DNA of 64,000 bases from an uncultured Roseateles sp. (GTDB taxonomy: Bacteria; Pseudomonadota; Gammaproteobacteria; Burkholderiales; Burkholderiaceae_C). How positions within the stretch are numbered: the stretch's first letter is position 1; each line of letters starts with the position of its first letter. A program made the position numbers and the translations under genes. Below, piece after piece: positions 52,428-60,840 of the stretch. The notes beneath the pieces are model-generated. The model did no database searches, had not been told where the DNA came from, and saw only the letters and a list, made by a program, of their open reading frames with translations. The stretch covers positions 1,240,001 to 1,304,000 of the forward strand of contig NZ_OY729424.1 of assembly GCF_963422335.1 (NCBI RefSeq), read 5' to 3'.

Positions 52428-53069
52428 TCAGTTCCTCCTGGAACGAGCAGTCAACAGCAGCAGCGTCGTCAGACCGAGGGCGCTGAGCCAGGCAGTCGAC
52501 AACTCGGGGACGGGCGTGGTGACCTGCAGCCGGTAGTGGCCATCGCCCAGCGATGTGGGCTCGCCGAGCCCGATGAAACCGTCGGCCAGCGTGCCGCTGC
52601 CGAGGTTCTCGGCCAAGGACATATTGGCGAACAGGCCCAGCGAGATCCGGTACGTGCCGGCCGCGAGCGTGGCCGCGTAGGAGAAGTCGCCGCCGGTCGA
52701 GAAGGCCTGGGTGTAGTTCGATGCGATCACGTTGGCGCTGTTGCCGGCGCCCGCGAACAGCGTGAAGTACGGGTCGGCGCCGCCTTCGGCAAAGCCGCTG
52801 CTGATGATGGTCACCGCGCCGGCCACCGGCACCAGCAGATCGTAGAGCGCGACATTGTTCGCCACCGCGAACACATCGACAAACGAGGGCGCCCCGAGGT
52901 CGCTGCCCACCAGGGCGGTGTTGCTGGCGTCGTTGAAGTTGCCGCTGAGGGTGGCAGCGGGCGCCTGCAGGCAGGCAAGGCCGAGCAGCGCCGCAACCCA
53001 TGGGCCTGTGCCCCGAGGCGGGCGTGCAGCGGCAGTCGGGTGGCGCCGCGGTTCAATGGGGGTTGTCAT
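52428..53069 (-). CDS. PEP-CTERM-like secreted protein
   Basis: 213 residues. The N-terminal signal (about 24-39) follows a basic leader. The middle is beta-sandwich-like, with SGNFNDASNTALVGSDL and GGADPYFTLFAG, similar to DVUA0089-type domains. The C-terminus is VPELSTAWLSALGLTTLLLL then ARSRRN: a VPE-type sorting motif, membrane helix and basic tail, as in PEP-CTERM proteins handled by exosortase. No exosortase gene is in the window. Confidence 0.78.
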   Translation of the reverse strand: MTTPIEPRRHPTAAARPPRGTGPWVAALLGLACLQAPAATLSGNFNDASNTALVGSDLGAPSFVDVFAVANNVALYDLLVPVAGAVTIISSGFAEGGADPYFTLFAGAGNSANVIASNYTQAFSTGGDFSYAATLAAGTYRISLGLFANMSLAENLGSGTLADGFIGLGEPTSLGDGHYRLQVTTPVPELSTAWLSALGLTTLLLLTARSRRN

Positions 53070-53203
53070 CGATGCGCTCCTTTCGCCGGCTGCGCCACCC
53101 AGTGGTGCATCAGGCTATTGAGCCACTCTCGAACCCCGCCGTCTATGGCCAGGCCTGCCTCGAACTAGGGGGCGCCTGCGCGCCCCCGGCAGGCCCATGC
53201 AGG

Positions 53204-55039
53204 CTAGGGCTGCACCTTGGCCAAGGCCTTGGCCGGATTGATCAGCGAACGCCGGCCATCGGCCGACTTGTCGGCGGTGTCGCGGATGATGGCGATCACT
53301 TCGGTGGGCTTGAGCGAGGGCTTGGCTGCCAGCAGCTTGGCGGCCAGATTGGCCACATTGGGCGAGGCCATCGAGGTGCCCGACAGGGCCACACGCTTGC
53401 CGCCCGGCAGATAGCTCTCGACCTGGTAGCCGTTGGCGTGCACGGCCACGGTCGGGCCGTAGCTGGTGAACGGCGCCTCGTCGCCGGCCTTGTCGACGGC
53501 GCCCACCGTCAGCAGGTTGGGCAGCACGATGCTGGACGGGATGAACTCGCCGAAGCTGGAGTCGGAGTTGCTGTTGCCGGCGGCGGTGATGAACAGGATC
53601 TCCGGCGCGCCGGCGAAGGCCTGGGTCAGTGCCTTCTTCTCGATCTCGAAGTAATGGCGGGCCAGCTGCTGGCGTTCGTCGGTGGTCTTGCCCATGCCGC
53701 ACTTCTCCAGGCCCTCCTCGACGTCCTTGACGCTGCCGCCCCAGCTCATATTGACCACGCGCACCTTGTTGCGCTTGAAGAAGTCCACATAGGCCTGGTG
53801 GGCCTTGGCGCCGCGCTCGGCCAGCGCCTGGCTGGGGCAGGGGTCGGGCTGCAGCTTGTAGTCGTAGGACAGGCGGGCCGTGGCCAGCCGCGCCCAGGGG
53901 TTGCCGGCCAGGGTGATGCCGGCCACATGGGTGCCGTGCACATAGTTGCCGCTCAGGCCCAGCTGCTCCATGGCGGGCTTGAACTCGTCGGGCTTGAGGC
54001 CGGACATGAAGGCCTTGACCTCGGCGGCTTCAGGCCCGTCGATATTCGAGGTCAGGTCCGAAAAGCCCTTGGTGCGGGCCAGCATCTCCGGCAGCTTGGC
54101 CTGCAGCGCGGCCGGGATGGGGAACAGCTCGCCGCTGGCCGGGCGCGAGTCCAGGTCGAAGGCAATCAGGGCCGGCTGGCCCTTGGCATTGCGCAGCAGC
54201 TGCTTGGGGAACAGCCGGGTGTCCACACCGCTGTCCCATACCGCCACATTCACCGTCTTGTAGCGGCCCTTGGCGGGCAGGGCGACGTCGCGCGCGGCCC
54301 AGATGTCGTTCTTCTCGACCTTGTGCCGGTCCAGGTAGGCGGTGTAGGTCTTGATCAGCGTCTGTTTCAACGGCACGGCGGTTTCAAGCGCATAGCGGGC
54401 GCTGATCAGGCCGGGCGCCAGATCGGAGCTGAGCGCGCCGGTCTTGTCCAGGGTGGCCTGCAGCACATCGCGCACGCTGCCCAGGATGCGGCCCTCGCCG
54501 ATCAGCTCGGCGCTGGCCTTGTAGCTCTTCACGTCGTTGGAGATGACCTCGTACGGCATGGCCTCCAGCTCCTTGAGGATGGCCTGCGACACGGCCTCGA
54601 AGTAGGCCGGCGTGTTGACGCCCCCGGTCTGCTTGGCCGCAGCCACCATGGCGCGCAGGCGCAGGCCCGAGAGCAGCTTGTCGGCCGGCTTCTCCTCCAG
54701 CGCGCGCACGGTTTCGGCGCCCGCCAGTGCGGTGTCGTAATTGCCGGCGAGGAAGTCCAGCTGCCACAGCGTGCTCAGGTATTGGCGCTGCGAGGCCTTG
54801 TCGGCAATGTCGTACCTGGCCAGCACCGATTGCATGTCGGCCCGCACCGGCTCGGTGACGCGGGCAAAGAGCGCCTTGTCGCGCACCACGGTCTCCAGCG
54901 GGTCCTTGATCGCATAGCTGAAGCGGGGGATGTCCGCTTCCTTCTCGATGCGCTGTTTGTCGGCAGCCAGTGCCGGCAGGGCAAGGGCCAGGGCGAGGGC
55001 CATGAGGGTGGGCTGAAGCAAACGGTGTAGTGGCGACAT
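53204..55039 (-). CDS. S8 subtilisin-like serine peptidase with long propeptide
   Basis: 611 residues; signal peptide ends ALPALA-A. About 240 residues precede the catalytic domain. The triad is intact: Asp in AVWDSGVD (about 268), His in HGTHVAGI (about 367) and Ser in SGTSMASPN (about 552), with oxyanion Asn in TAAGNSNSD. Between Asp and His there is an unusual insertion of about 90 residues. It is secreted to the periplasm or beyond. PEP-CTERM genes lie on both sides. Confidence 0.9.
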   Translation of the reverse strand: MSPLHRLLQPTLMALALALALPALAADKQRIEKEADIPRFSYAIKDPLETVVRDKALFARVTEPVRADMQSVLARYDIADKASQRQYLSTLWQLDFLAGNYDTALAGAETVRALEEKPADKLLSGLRLRAMVAAAKQTGGVNTPAYFEAVSQAILKELEAMPYEVISNDVKSYKASAELIGEGRILGSVRDVLQATLDKTGALSSDLAPGLISARYALETAVPLKQTLIKTYTAYLDRHKVEKNDIWAARDVALPAKGRYKTVNVAVWDSGVDTRLFPKQLLRNAKGQPALIAFDLDSRPASGELFPIPAALQAKLPEMLARTKGFSDLTSNIDGPEAAEVKAFMSGLKPDEFKPAMEQLGLSGNYVHGTHVAGITLAGNPWARLATARLSYDYKLQPDPCPSQALAERGAKAHQAYVDFFKRNKVRVVNMSWGGSVKDVEEGLEKCGMGKTTDERQQLARHYFEIEKKALTQAFAGAPEILFITAAGNSNSDSSFGEFIPSSIVLPNLLTVGAVDKAGDEAPFTSYGPTVAVHANGYQVESYLPGGKRVALSGTSMASPNVANLAAKLLAAKPSLKPTEVIAIIRDTADKSADGRRSLINPAKALAKVQP

Positions 55040-55251
55040 GAGGTGTACCGGGCGGAGGATGAGAAATCGGCAACGGACCGCCGAAGCGGCCCCAAGTCGG
55101 CAGTTTAGGGCGTCCGCCGCCGCGGGCCCACACCCGATGGGCGCGGCCCGAACGACCCACCCCGCCGTCACGAGCGCGTCACTGGTGCCGGCAACCATAG
55201 CCTGCCCAAGTCCAGCGCTTGCCATCGTTGTCCCAATCACCAGAAGCCGAT

Positions 55252-55923
55252 ATGAAACTACCCATCCTCGTTGCCGCCCTGCCTCTGCTGATGGCGATTG
55301 CTCCCGTCAACGCCTACGCCACATCCTACGGGGCGAACCTGATCGCCGGCGGCGATGCGGAATCGGGCACCACGGCCTGGAACGCCTACGCGAACACCGC
55401 GATGTTCCGGACCGTGGCCTATGCCGATCCCCTGTTCCTCTACCCCGACACGGCGCATGGTGAGATGCACTTCGCCGGTGGCAGCAGCGCCTTCTCGGCC
55501 GGTTGGCAGCGGTTTGACGTGAGCGACAAGGCCGCCGACATCGATGGCGGAGCCGTGGCCTTCAAGCTTGACGCCTACCTCGGCGGCGTGGGCGACCAGG
55601 AAGACAACACCCTTCTGTATGTCTCCTTCCTGGACGCCGCAGGCGTCGAGATCGACCACACCGAGCTGGGCCCGAACTACGTCGATCTGCGCGATTACTA
55701 CACCGTGCTGGCCGGCTTTCACACCAGCGGCTACGTGCCCTTGCAGACCCGCTCCATCGTCTTCGGCCTGTCGATGGAGGGCCCCGACGGCAGCTCCAGT
55801 GGCGCCTACGCCGACAACCTGTCGTTCAGCCTGGCGGCGGCCGTGCCCGAGCCGCACAGCTATGCGCTGATGTTGCTGGGTCTGGCCGCCCTGGGTGGCG
55901 CAAGCCGCCGCCGCGCACGCTGA
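55252..55923 (+). CDS. PEP-CTERM protein
   Basis: 223 residues from ATG 55252. A signal peptide (ends APVNAYA) is followed by a galactose-binding-like domain beginning NLIAGGDAESGTTAWN, and a classic C-terminus VPEPHSYALMLLGLAALGG plus SRRRAR. The sequence fits exosortase-dependent surface or matrix proteins. It is upstream of the phospholipase C gene, 39 bases apart. Confidence 0.88.
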   Translation: MKLPILVAALPLLMAIAPVNAYATSYGANLIAGGDAESGTTAWNAYANTAMFRTVAYADPLFLYPDTAHGEMHFAGGSSAFSAGWQRFDVSDKAADIDGGAVAFKLDAYLGGVGDQEDNTLLYVSFLDAAGVEIDHTELGPNYVDLRDYYTVLAGFHTSGYVPLQTRSIVFGLSMEGPDGSSSGAYADNLSFSLAAAVPEPHSYALMLLGLAALGGASRRRAR

Positions 55924-55962
55924 GTTCCTCCCCTCATTCACCCTAGCTTCAGGCAGACCCTC

Positions 55963-58149
55963 ATGACCCAGGCCTCACGTCGCAAATTTCTCCAGTCCGC
56001 CGCGTCCGGCGCCGCGCTCACCGCCTTCCCAGCGGTGATTCAACGCGCGCTGGCCGCGCAGGCCAAGGTTGTCACCGGCACCATCAAGGACGTCAAGCAC
56101 GTGGTGATACTGACCCAGGAGAACCGCTCGTTCGATCACTACTTCGGCACACTGGGTGGCGTGCGCGGCTTTGGTGACCCGTTCCCGATTCCCGTCGTCG
56201 ACCGCCCCGGCACCATCGTCGGCAAGAACATCTGGGTGCAGCCCACCGAGCCCAGCAACAGCGTCAGCAACCCCGTGGTGCCCGGCCGCGCTCAGCCCAA
56301 GACCGTGGCGCCCTTCCGGCTCAACACCAAGCTCAACTTCAACCTGATGCGGGTCGACGGCACGCCCCATGGCTGGGGCGACCTGAACTGGGACCAGGGC
56401 CGGATGAACTTCTGGACCCTGACCAAGCACAACCATTCGATGGGCTACTTTGCCAAGGACGACATCCCCTTCCAGTTCGCCCTGGCCAACGCCTTCACCG
56501 TCTGCGATGCCTATCACTGCTCGCTGGCGGGCTCGACCAACCCCAACCGCTTGTTCCTCTGGACCGGCACCAATGACCCGCTGGGGCACAACGGCGGCCC
56601 CGCCGTCAGCAACCGCAACGACTGGTTCGACAACCTGCCCGACTACACCTGGACCACCTACCCCGAGCGGCTGCAGGCGGCCGGCATCTCGTGGCAGGTC
56701 TACGAGAACATGGACGACAACTTCACCGACAACTCGCTGGTCGGCTTCAAGCCCTTCCGCGACGGCTGGTTCAACCGGCCCGGGGCCTCGGCCGAGCTGA
56801 AGGCTCGCGGCATCACCACCCGCGACCTGGACCTGCTGCGCCAGGACGTCGTCAACGGCACCCTGCCCCAGGTGTCCTGGATCGTGGCCACCGAAGGTGG
56901 CTCCGAGCATCCCGGCCCGTCCAGCCCCGCCCAGGGCGCCGAGTACACGGCCCAGGTGCTGGAGGCGCTGACGGCCAATCCCGAGGTCTGGGCCAGCACG
57001 GTGCTGTTCATCAACTTCGACGAGAACGATGGCTTCTTCGACCATGCGCCTCCGCCGGCGGCGCCGTCGGTCGTCAGCTGGGACCGCGACCCCGCCAAGC
57101 GCGTGTTTGCCGGCGCTTCGACAGTGGACACCACGGGCGAGTACCACGAAGTGGAGAACCCCAACAGCCCCGCCCCGAGCACCTTGCACTGGCCCTATGG
57201 CCTCGGCGCACGGGTGCCGATGTATGTGGTGTCGCCATTCAGCAAAGGCGGCTGGGTCAACTCGCAGGTGTTCGACCACACCTCGGTGCTGCGTTTCATG
57301 GAGCAGCGTTTCGGCGTGATGGAGCCCAATATCTCGGCCTGGCGCCGCGCCGTCTGCGGTGACCTGACCAGCGCGTTCAATTTCGCCAACCCGAACAACA
57401 GCACGGCCTTTTTGGCCCAGCTGCCGGACACCAAGACGCTGGCCGACAAGACCCGGGCCTTGAACAACCCGACCAAGCCGCGGCCGACCTTGCCGAGCAC
57501 GCTGACGCTGCCGGCCCAGGACTTTGCGGTGCGACCCTCATCGGCCCTGCCGTACGAGCTGGCGGCCACCGCACGCGTCACGGCCACGGCGGTCAGCGTG
57601 AGCTTTGAAAACACCGGCAGCGCTGCGGCGTTGTTCCATGTCTACGACCGCCTGCGCCTGGGCGACATCCCGCGTCGCTACACGGTCGAGGCTGGCAAGC
57701 AGCTGATCGGCAGCTGGGCACCGGACGTCAAGGGTGCTTACGACCTGTGGATTCTTGGCCCCAACGGCTTTCATCGCCACCTCACCGGCAATGCGGCCAA
57801 GCTGTCGGCGACCAGCCAGGCCAACCCTGATGTGCAGGTGAGCTGCGACCGTTTCAGCGGCGATCTGCTCGTCAAGCTGGTCAACAGCGGCAATGCGCCC
57901 TGCGTGTTCCAACTGGCGGCCAACCGCTACGTCGCGGCCGGCGTCAGCGAGTACCAGGTGGTGGCTCGGGGCGAGACCATCATCCGCTTGCCGCTGCTGC
58001 AAAGTTTCCGCTGGTATGACTTCAGCGCCAAGGTGGCGGACCTGGCCGGATTCAGCCGGCGCTTTGCCGGACGGGTGGAAACGGGCGTGCCCTCGGTCAG
58101 CGATCCGGCGATGGGTGGCATCGCCCGCGCCGACCAATGGCAGGTGTGA
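55963..58149 (+). CDS. Tat-exported phospholipase C (phosphocholine-type)
   Basis: 728 residues, the usual size of non-haemolytic PlcN-type enzymes. A Tat signal SRRKFLQ leads the protein. The catalytic motif region ENRSFDHYFGTLGGVRGFGD and the later INFDENDGFFDH supply the metal-binding Asp/Glu residues. Two C-terminal beta domains (about 510-720) match the DUF756-type repeats of this family. It hydrolyses phosphatidylcholine or related lipids to diacylglycerol and phosphocholine outside the cytoplasm. Confidence 0.9.
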   Translation: MTQASRRKFLQSAASGAALTAFPAVIQRALAAQAKVVTGTIKDVKHVVILTQENRSFDHYFGTLGGVRGFGDPFPIPVVDRPGTIVGKNIWVQPTEPSNSVSNPVVPGRAQPKTVAPFRLNTKLNFNLMRVDGTPHGWGDLNWDQGRMNFWTLTKHNHSMGYFAKDDIPFQFALANAFTVCDAYHCSLAGSTNPNRLFLWTGTNDPLGHNGGPAVSNRNDWFDNLPDYTWTTYPERLQAAGISWQVYENMDDNFTDNSLVGFKPFRDGWFNRPGASAELKARGITTRDLDLLRQDVVNGTLPQVSWIVATEGGSEHPGPSSPAQGAEYTAQVLEALTANPEVWASTVLFINFDENDGFFDHAPPPAAPSVVSWDRDPAKRVFAGASTVDTTGEYHEVENPNSPAPSTLHWPYGLGARVPMYVVSPFSKGGWVNSQVFDHTSVLRFMEQRFGVMEPNISAWRRAVCGDLTSAFNFANPNNSTAFLAQLPDTKTLADKTRALNNPTKPRPTLPSTLTLPAQDFAVRPSSALPYELAATARVTATAVSVSFENTGSAAALFHVYDRLRLGDIPRRYTVEAGKQLIGSWAPDVKGAYDLWILGPNGFHRHLTGNAAKLSATSQANPDVQVSCDRFSGDLLVKLVNSGNAPCVFQLAANRYVAAGVSEYQVVARGETIIRLPLLQSFRWYDFSAKVADLAGFSRRFAGRVETGVPSVSDPAMGGIARADQWQV

Positions 58150-58192
58150 GCGGCCCCGTCGGCGCCGGTGCGCTGATGATGGGTGGGCGTGG

Positions 58193-59362
58193 TCAGAATC
58201 CGAGCACCGAGACGTTGGCGGTGCGCTCGACGAACCAGATGCTGCCCACCATGATGGCCGCCATCGAGCCCCCGCCTATCACCCAGCGGGGATAGGCCGC
58301 CCGGCGGCGCAACAGGTAGAGCAGCGAGACGGCGGCGAACACGATCACGAGCTGGCCTAGCTCCAGGCCGAGATTGAACTGCAGCAGCGCCCAGGCGAAG
58401 GTGGTGGCCGGCAGGTCCAGCTCGGCCAGCACGCCGGCAAAGCCGAAGCCATGGATCAGGCCGAAGGCAAAGGTCACCGCACCGCGCGGCAGCCGGAACA
58501 GCGGCCACAGGTTGTCAATGGCCGCCAGCACGATGGTGGCGGCAATCGCCGGTTCGATGAGGGACGAGGGCAGGGCCACCAGCTTCAGCGCCGCCAGGGT
58601 CAGGGTGATGGAGTGCGCCACCGTGAAGGCGGTGACGATGCCCACCACCGGCCACACGGCCTGCTTCAGTTGGCTCACCGGGGCCCAGCCCTGCGGCGTG
58701 CGCCGCATCACCGCCGGCAGCAGCAGGCACAGCAGGAACAGCACATGGTCGTAGCCGGTGATGATGTGGTGCACGCCTTCGCGCAGGAAGGTCGTGTCCA
58801 GGGCCGCTGGGGCAGTGGGTGCGACCGTTGCGGCGGTCGGGGTAGGGGCGGGCGACTGCGGCTGCGGCGCGGCCACGGGCGGGTTGGGCGATGGCCAGAG
58901 GGCCGGGTGCACGGGGTCAAGCACGCGCAGCTCGGGCCGGCCCTTGCCCAGCGTGATGCGCGCCAGGCCCCGGTGCGTCGGGTCCACGTCCTGCATCAAG
59001 GTGTAGCGTATCAGCGGTATCTCGCTGAGCTGGCAGGGCGACTGCAGGCTCAGGGCGGCATAGACGCCATCGGCGCGCTTCTCCAGCGCGTGGCCGCTGA
59101 GCGCCAGCTCGCAGCCCTGCACCTGCAGGCGGGCGCTGACGTAGGCGTCGATGGCGGGCCAGGCGGCACGCACCTCGCCCCAGCTCAGGCGGCCGTCGCC
59201 GTCGGCGTCGAGGTCCAGCGCGGCGTCCAGATCGCGCAGCGCGATGTCAACGCGCAGGCTCAGACCCTGCTCGGTAGTGGCCAGTTGCAGATAGGCATCG
59301 CTGGCCTTGTGGGCCCAGGCGGCTGCCGGCAGCAGCAGCGCGCAACACAGCAGCCAAGCCAT
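58193..59362 (-). CDS. HupE/UreJ-2-type membrane protein with EF-hand-like motif
   Basis: 389 residues from ATG 59362; an in-frame ATG at 59443 would read through a REP-like palindrome and is less likely. Signal peptide ends AAAWA-H. The mature N-terminus has DLDADGDGRLSWGEV, an EF-hand-like calcium loop. After a proline-rich linker come six or so membrane segments with GYDHVLFLLCLL, FGLIHGFGFAG and the NLGLELGQ motif of HupE/UreJ_2 proteins, often linked to metal uptake. It is the last gene of the DUF4331 operon. Confidence 0.82.
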   Translation of the reverse strand: MAWLLCCALLLPAAAWAHKASDAYLQLATTEQGLSLRVDIALRDLDAALDLDADGDGRLSWGEVRAAWPAIDAYVSARLQVQGCELALSGHALEKRADGVYAALSLQSPCQLSEIPLIRYTLMQDVDPTHRGLARITLGKGRPELRVLDPVHPALWPSPNPPVAAPQPQSPAPTPTAATVAPTAPAALDTTFLREGVHHIITGYDHVLFLLCLLLPAVMRRTPQGWAPVSQLKQAVWPVVGIVTAFTVAHSITLTLAALKLVALPSSLIEPAIAATIVLAAIDNLWPLFRLPRGAVTFAFGLIHGFGFAGVLAELDLPATTFAWALLQFNLGLELGQLVIVFAAVSLLYLLRRRAAYPRWVIGGGSMAAIMVGSIWFVERTANVSVLGF

Positions 59363-59373
59363 CCGAGATGTTG

Positions 59374-59409
59374 GGGACAGAGCTTGCCGGGTACGGCAAG
59401 CTCTGTCCC
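59374..59409. repeat. REP-like perfect palindrome (16-bp arms)
   Basis: GGGACAGAGCTTGCCG (59374-59389), loop GGTA, and its exact complement (59394-59409). It lies between the TPR and HupE genes, eight bases after the former's stop. There is no T-run, so a REP element is more likely than an intrinsic terminator. Confidence 0.8.
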
Positions 59410-59417
59410 ACAAGGCA

Positions 59418-60554
59418 TTAAAGAAGCGCTTCAAGGCGAGCATCCTTCAGTCCGACGGTCTGGCTCAGGTTGGCGGCGTCGCGCAGCGCATCGCCCTGGC
59501 CGCTGGCCTTGGCCGCCTGGGCCAATAACAGCAGATCGATCGCCTCGCGCTGCAGCTTCACATTGGCGCGGGCCAGCTCCAGCGCTCGCGCCGGCTGGGC
59601 GTCTATCCACAAGGCGAACATCGCCTGCTCGCGGGCATGCGAGGCGCCGGCACCGGGCCGCTGATTGGCCTGAGCGATGCGCTCGCGCAGCTCACTCACG
59701 TCGTTGCGGGCGGCCGGCGCCGCCGTGCGCTGACCGGCCACCGCCAGGCGGAGCAGGACGGCGTCGGAGCGCGGCTGACCCTTGAGCAGGGTCAGCGCTT
59801 CGGTGTCGCGTGACTGCAGCATCAGGAAGTCGGCAAAGGACAGCAGGGTGTAGTCGTCGCTCTGTGCGCCCAGCGCGGCCCGGTAGGCCTGCTCGGCCTG
59901 GGCCGGCCGGGCGGCCCGCGCTTCGAGCTCGGCCACGCTGGTGAGCAGCCAGTTGCGCGTGCTGCCGTCCAGACGGGCGGTCAGCAGCCGGTTGAAGTGG
60001 CCGCGGGCGCTGTCGAACTGGCCGCGCAGGCCCTCGTTCTCGGCCTGGCAGGCCTGGGCATACAGCGCCGCACCGGCCTTGGCCAGGCCGGCGCAGGCGC
60101 GGTCGGAGTCGGTGTAACGGCCCTGCACGCGGCGTATCGTGGCCAGCGTCAGCCAGGCCTGGGCCATGGCCGGCTGGCGCTGCACCAGGTGGTCGAGCAG
60201 GCTGGCGGCCGGGTCGAACAGGTGCAGGTACTGCAGCACTGTGGCGCGGGTCAGCAGCACCTCGGCGGGGGCGTCCGGGGTCTGGGCCCAGTACTGCAGC
60301 GCCGCCAGGGCGCGACCCGCAAAGCGCGGGTCGCCCTCCCGGTGCGCCTGATCCAGATAGCGCCGCGCCAAGGCCACCGCCACCGTGGCGTCGCCCGGAT
60401 GAGCTGCCTGCTGCCGGCGCAGCGCCCGCTCTTCGGCGCGGTCACCCCCGGTGGCGGCCAGGGTTTCGATCACATGGGCGTCGGAGCTCGGCACCAGGGG
60501 CGCGCCCTGGGCGCCGCCGACCAGGGCCAGGCACAGCAGCAAGGCGTGCTTCAT
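59418..60554 (-). CDS. Exported TPR protein
   Basis: 378 residues with signal peptide (ends GGAQG-A). The rest is TPR-like helices, for example VAVALARRYLDQAHREGDPR and PAMAQAWLTLATIRRVQGRY. It is third in the DUF4331 operon, three bases after the small lipoprotein's stop. TPR proteins act as assembly platforms; the partner may be DUF4331 or HupE. Confidence 0.75.
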   Translation of the reverse strand: MKHALLLCLALVGGAQGAPLVPSSDAHVIETLAATGGDRAEERALRRQQAAHPGDATVAVALARRYLDQAHREGDPRFAGRALAALQYWAQTPDAPAEVLLTRATVLQYLHLFDPAASLLDHLVQRQPAMAQAWLTLATIRRVQGRYTDSDRACAGLAKAGAALYAQACQAENEGLRGQFDSARGHFNRLLTARLDGSTRNWLLTSVAELEARAARPAQAEQAYRAALGAQSDDYTLLSFADFLMLQSRDTEALTLLKGQPRSDAVLLRLAVAGQRTAAPAARNDVSELRERIAQANQRPGAGASHAREQAMFALWIDAQPARALELARANVKLQREAIDLLLLAQAAKASGQGDALRDAANLSQTVGLKDARLEALL

Positions 60555-60557
60555 CGC

Positions 60558-60830
60558 TCAGCCGATTTCCATCGGCTCGGTGGTGTCGCTCAACGTCGGG
60601 TTGAAGCTGGACAGGTCCACCGGCTCCAGCCCGTCGGCATTGGCCTTGAACAGCGCATCGAGGTAGGCGAACAGCCCGGCCTCGGTGGCGCTGGCACTGG
60701 GCGGCACCTCGGCCGTCACCGGCGGGGTGATGACCGGCGGCACCATCACCTCGGGCGCGTCGTAGCCGCCACCGCAGGCCGTGATCACCACCGTGCTGGT
60801 GGCGATCAATGCAAGTTGGAGTTTGTTCAT
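60558..60830 (-). CDS. Small lipoprotein of the DUF4331 operon
   Basis: 90 residues. The signal peptide ends in lipobox ITAC (Cys about 19) followed by GGGYDAP, then proline-rich VPPVITPPVTAEVPPS, a short helix (EAGLFAYLDALFKAN) and a tail ending EPMEIG. GGAGC precedes the ATG. Function unknown; tight position between DUF4331 (10 bases) and the TPR gene (3 bases) suggests a shared complex. Confidence 0.78.
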   Translation of the reverse strand: MNKLQLALIATSTVVITACGGGYDAPEVMVPPVITPPVTAEVPPSASATEAGLFAYLDALFKANADGLEPVDLSSFNPTLSDTTEPMEIG

Positions 60831-60840
60831 TGCATGCTCC

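Noticed and set aside
53000..55030. A 676-codon plus-strand frame opposite the subtilase gene
   Set aside because: Antisense shadow; the subtilase triad is on the minus strand.
59363..59443. Longer N-terminus for the HupE-like protein from ATG 59443
   Set aside because: It would translate a perfect 36-base palindrome and overlap the upstream gene; ATG 59362 gives a normal signal peptide.
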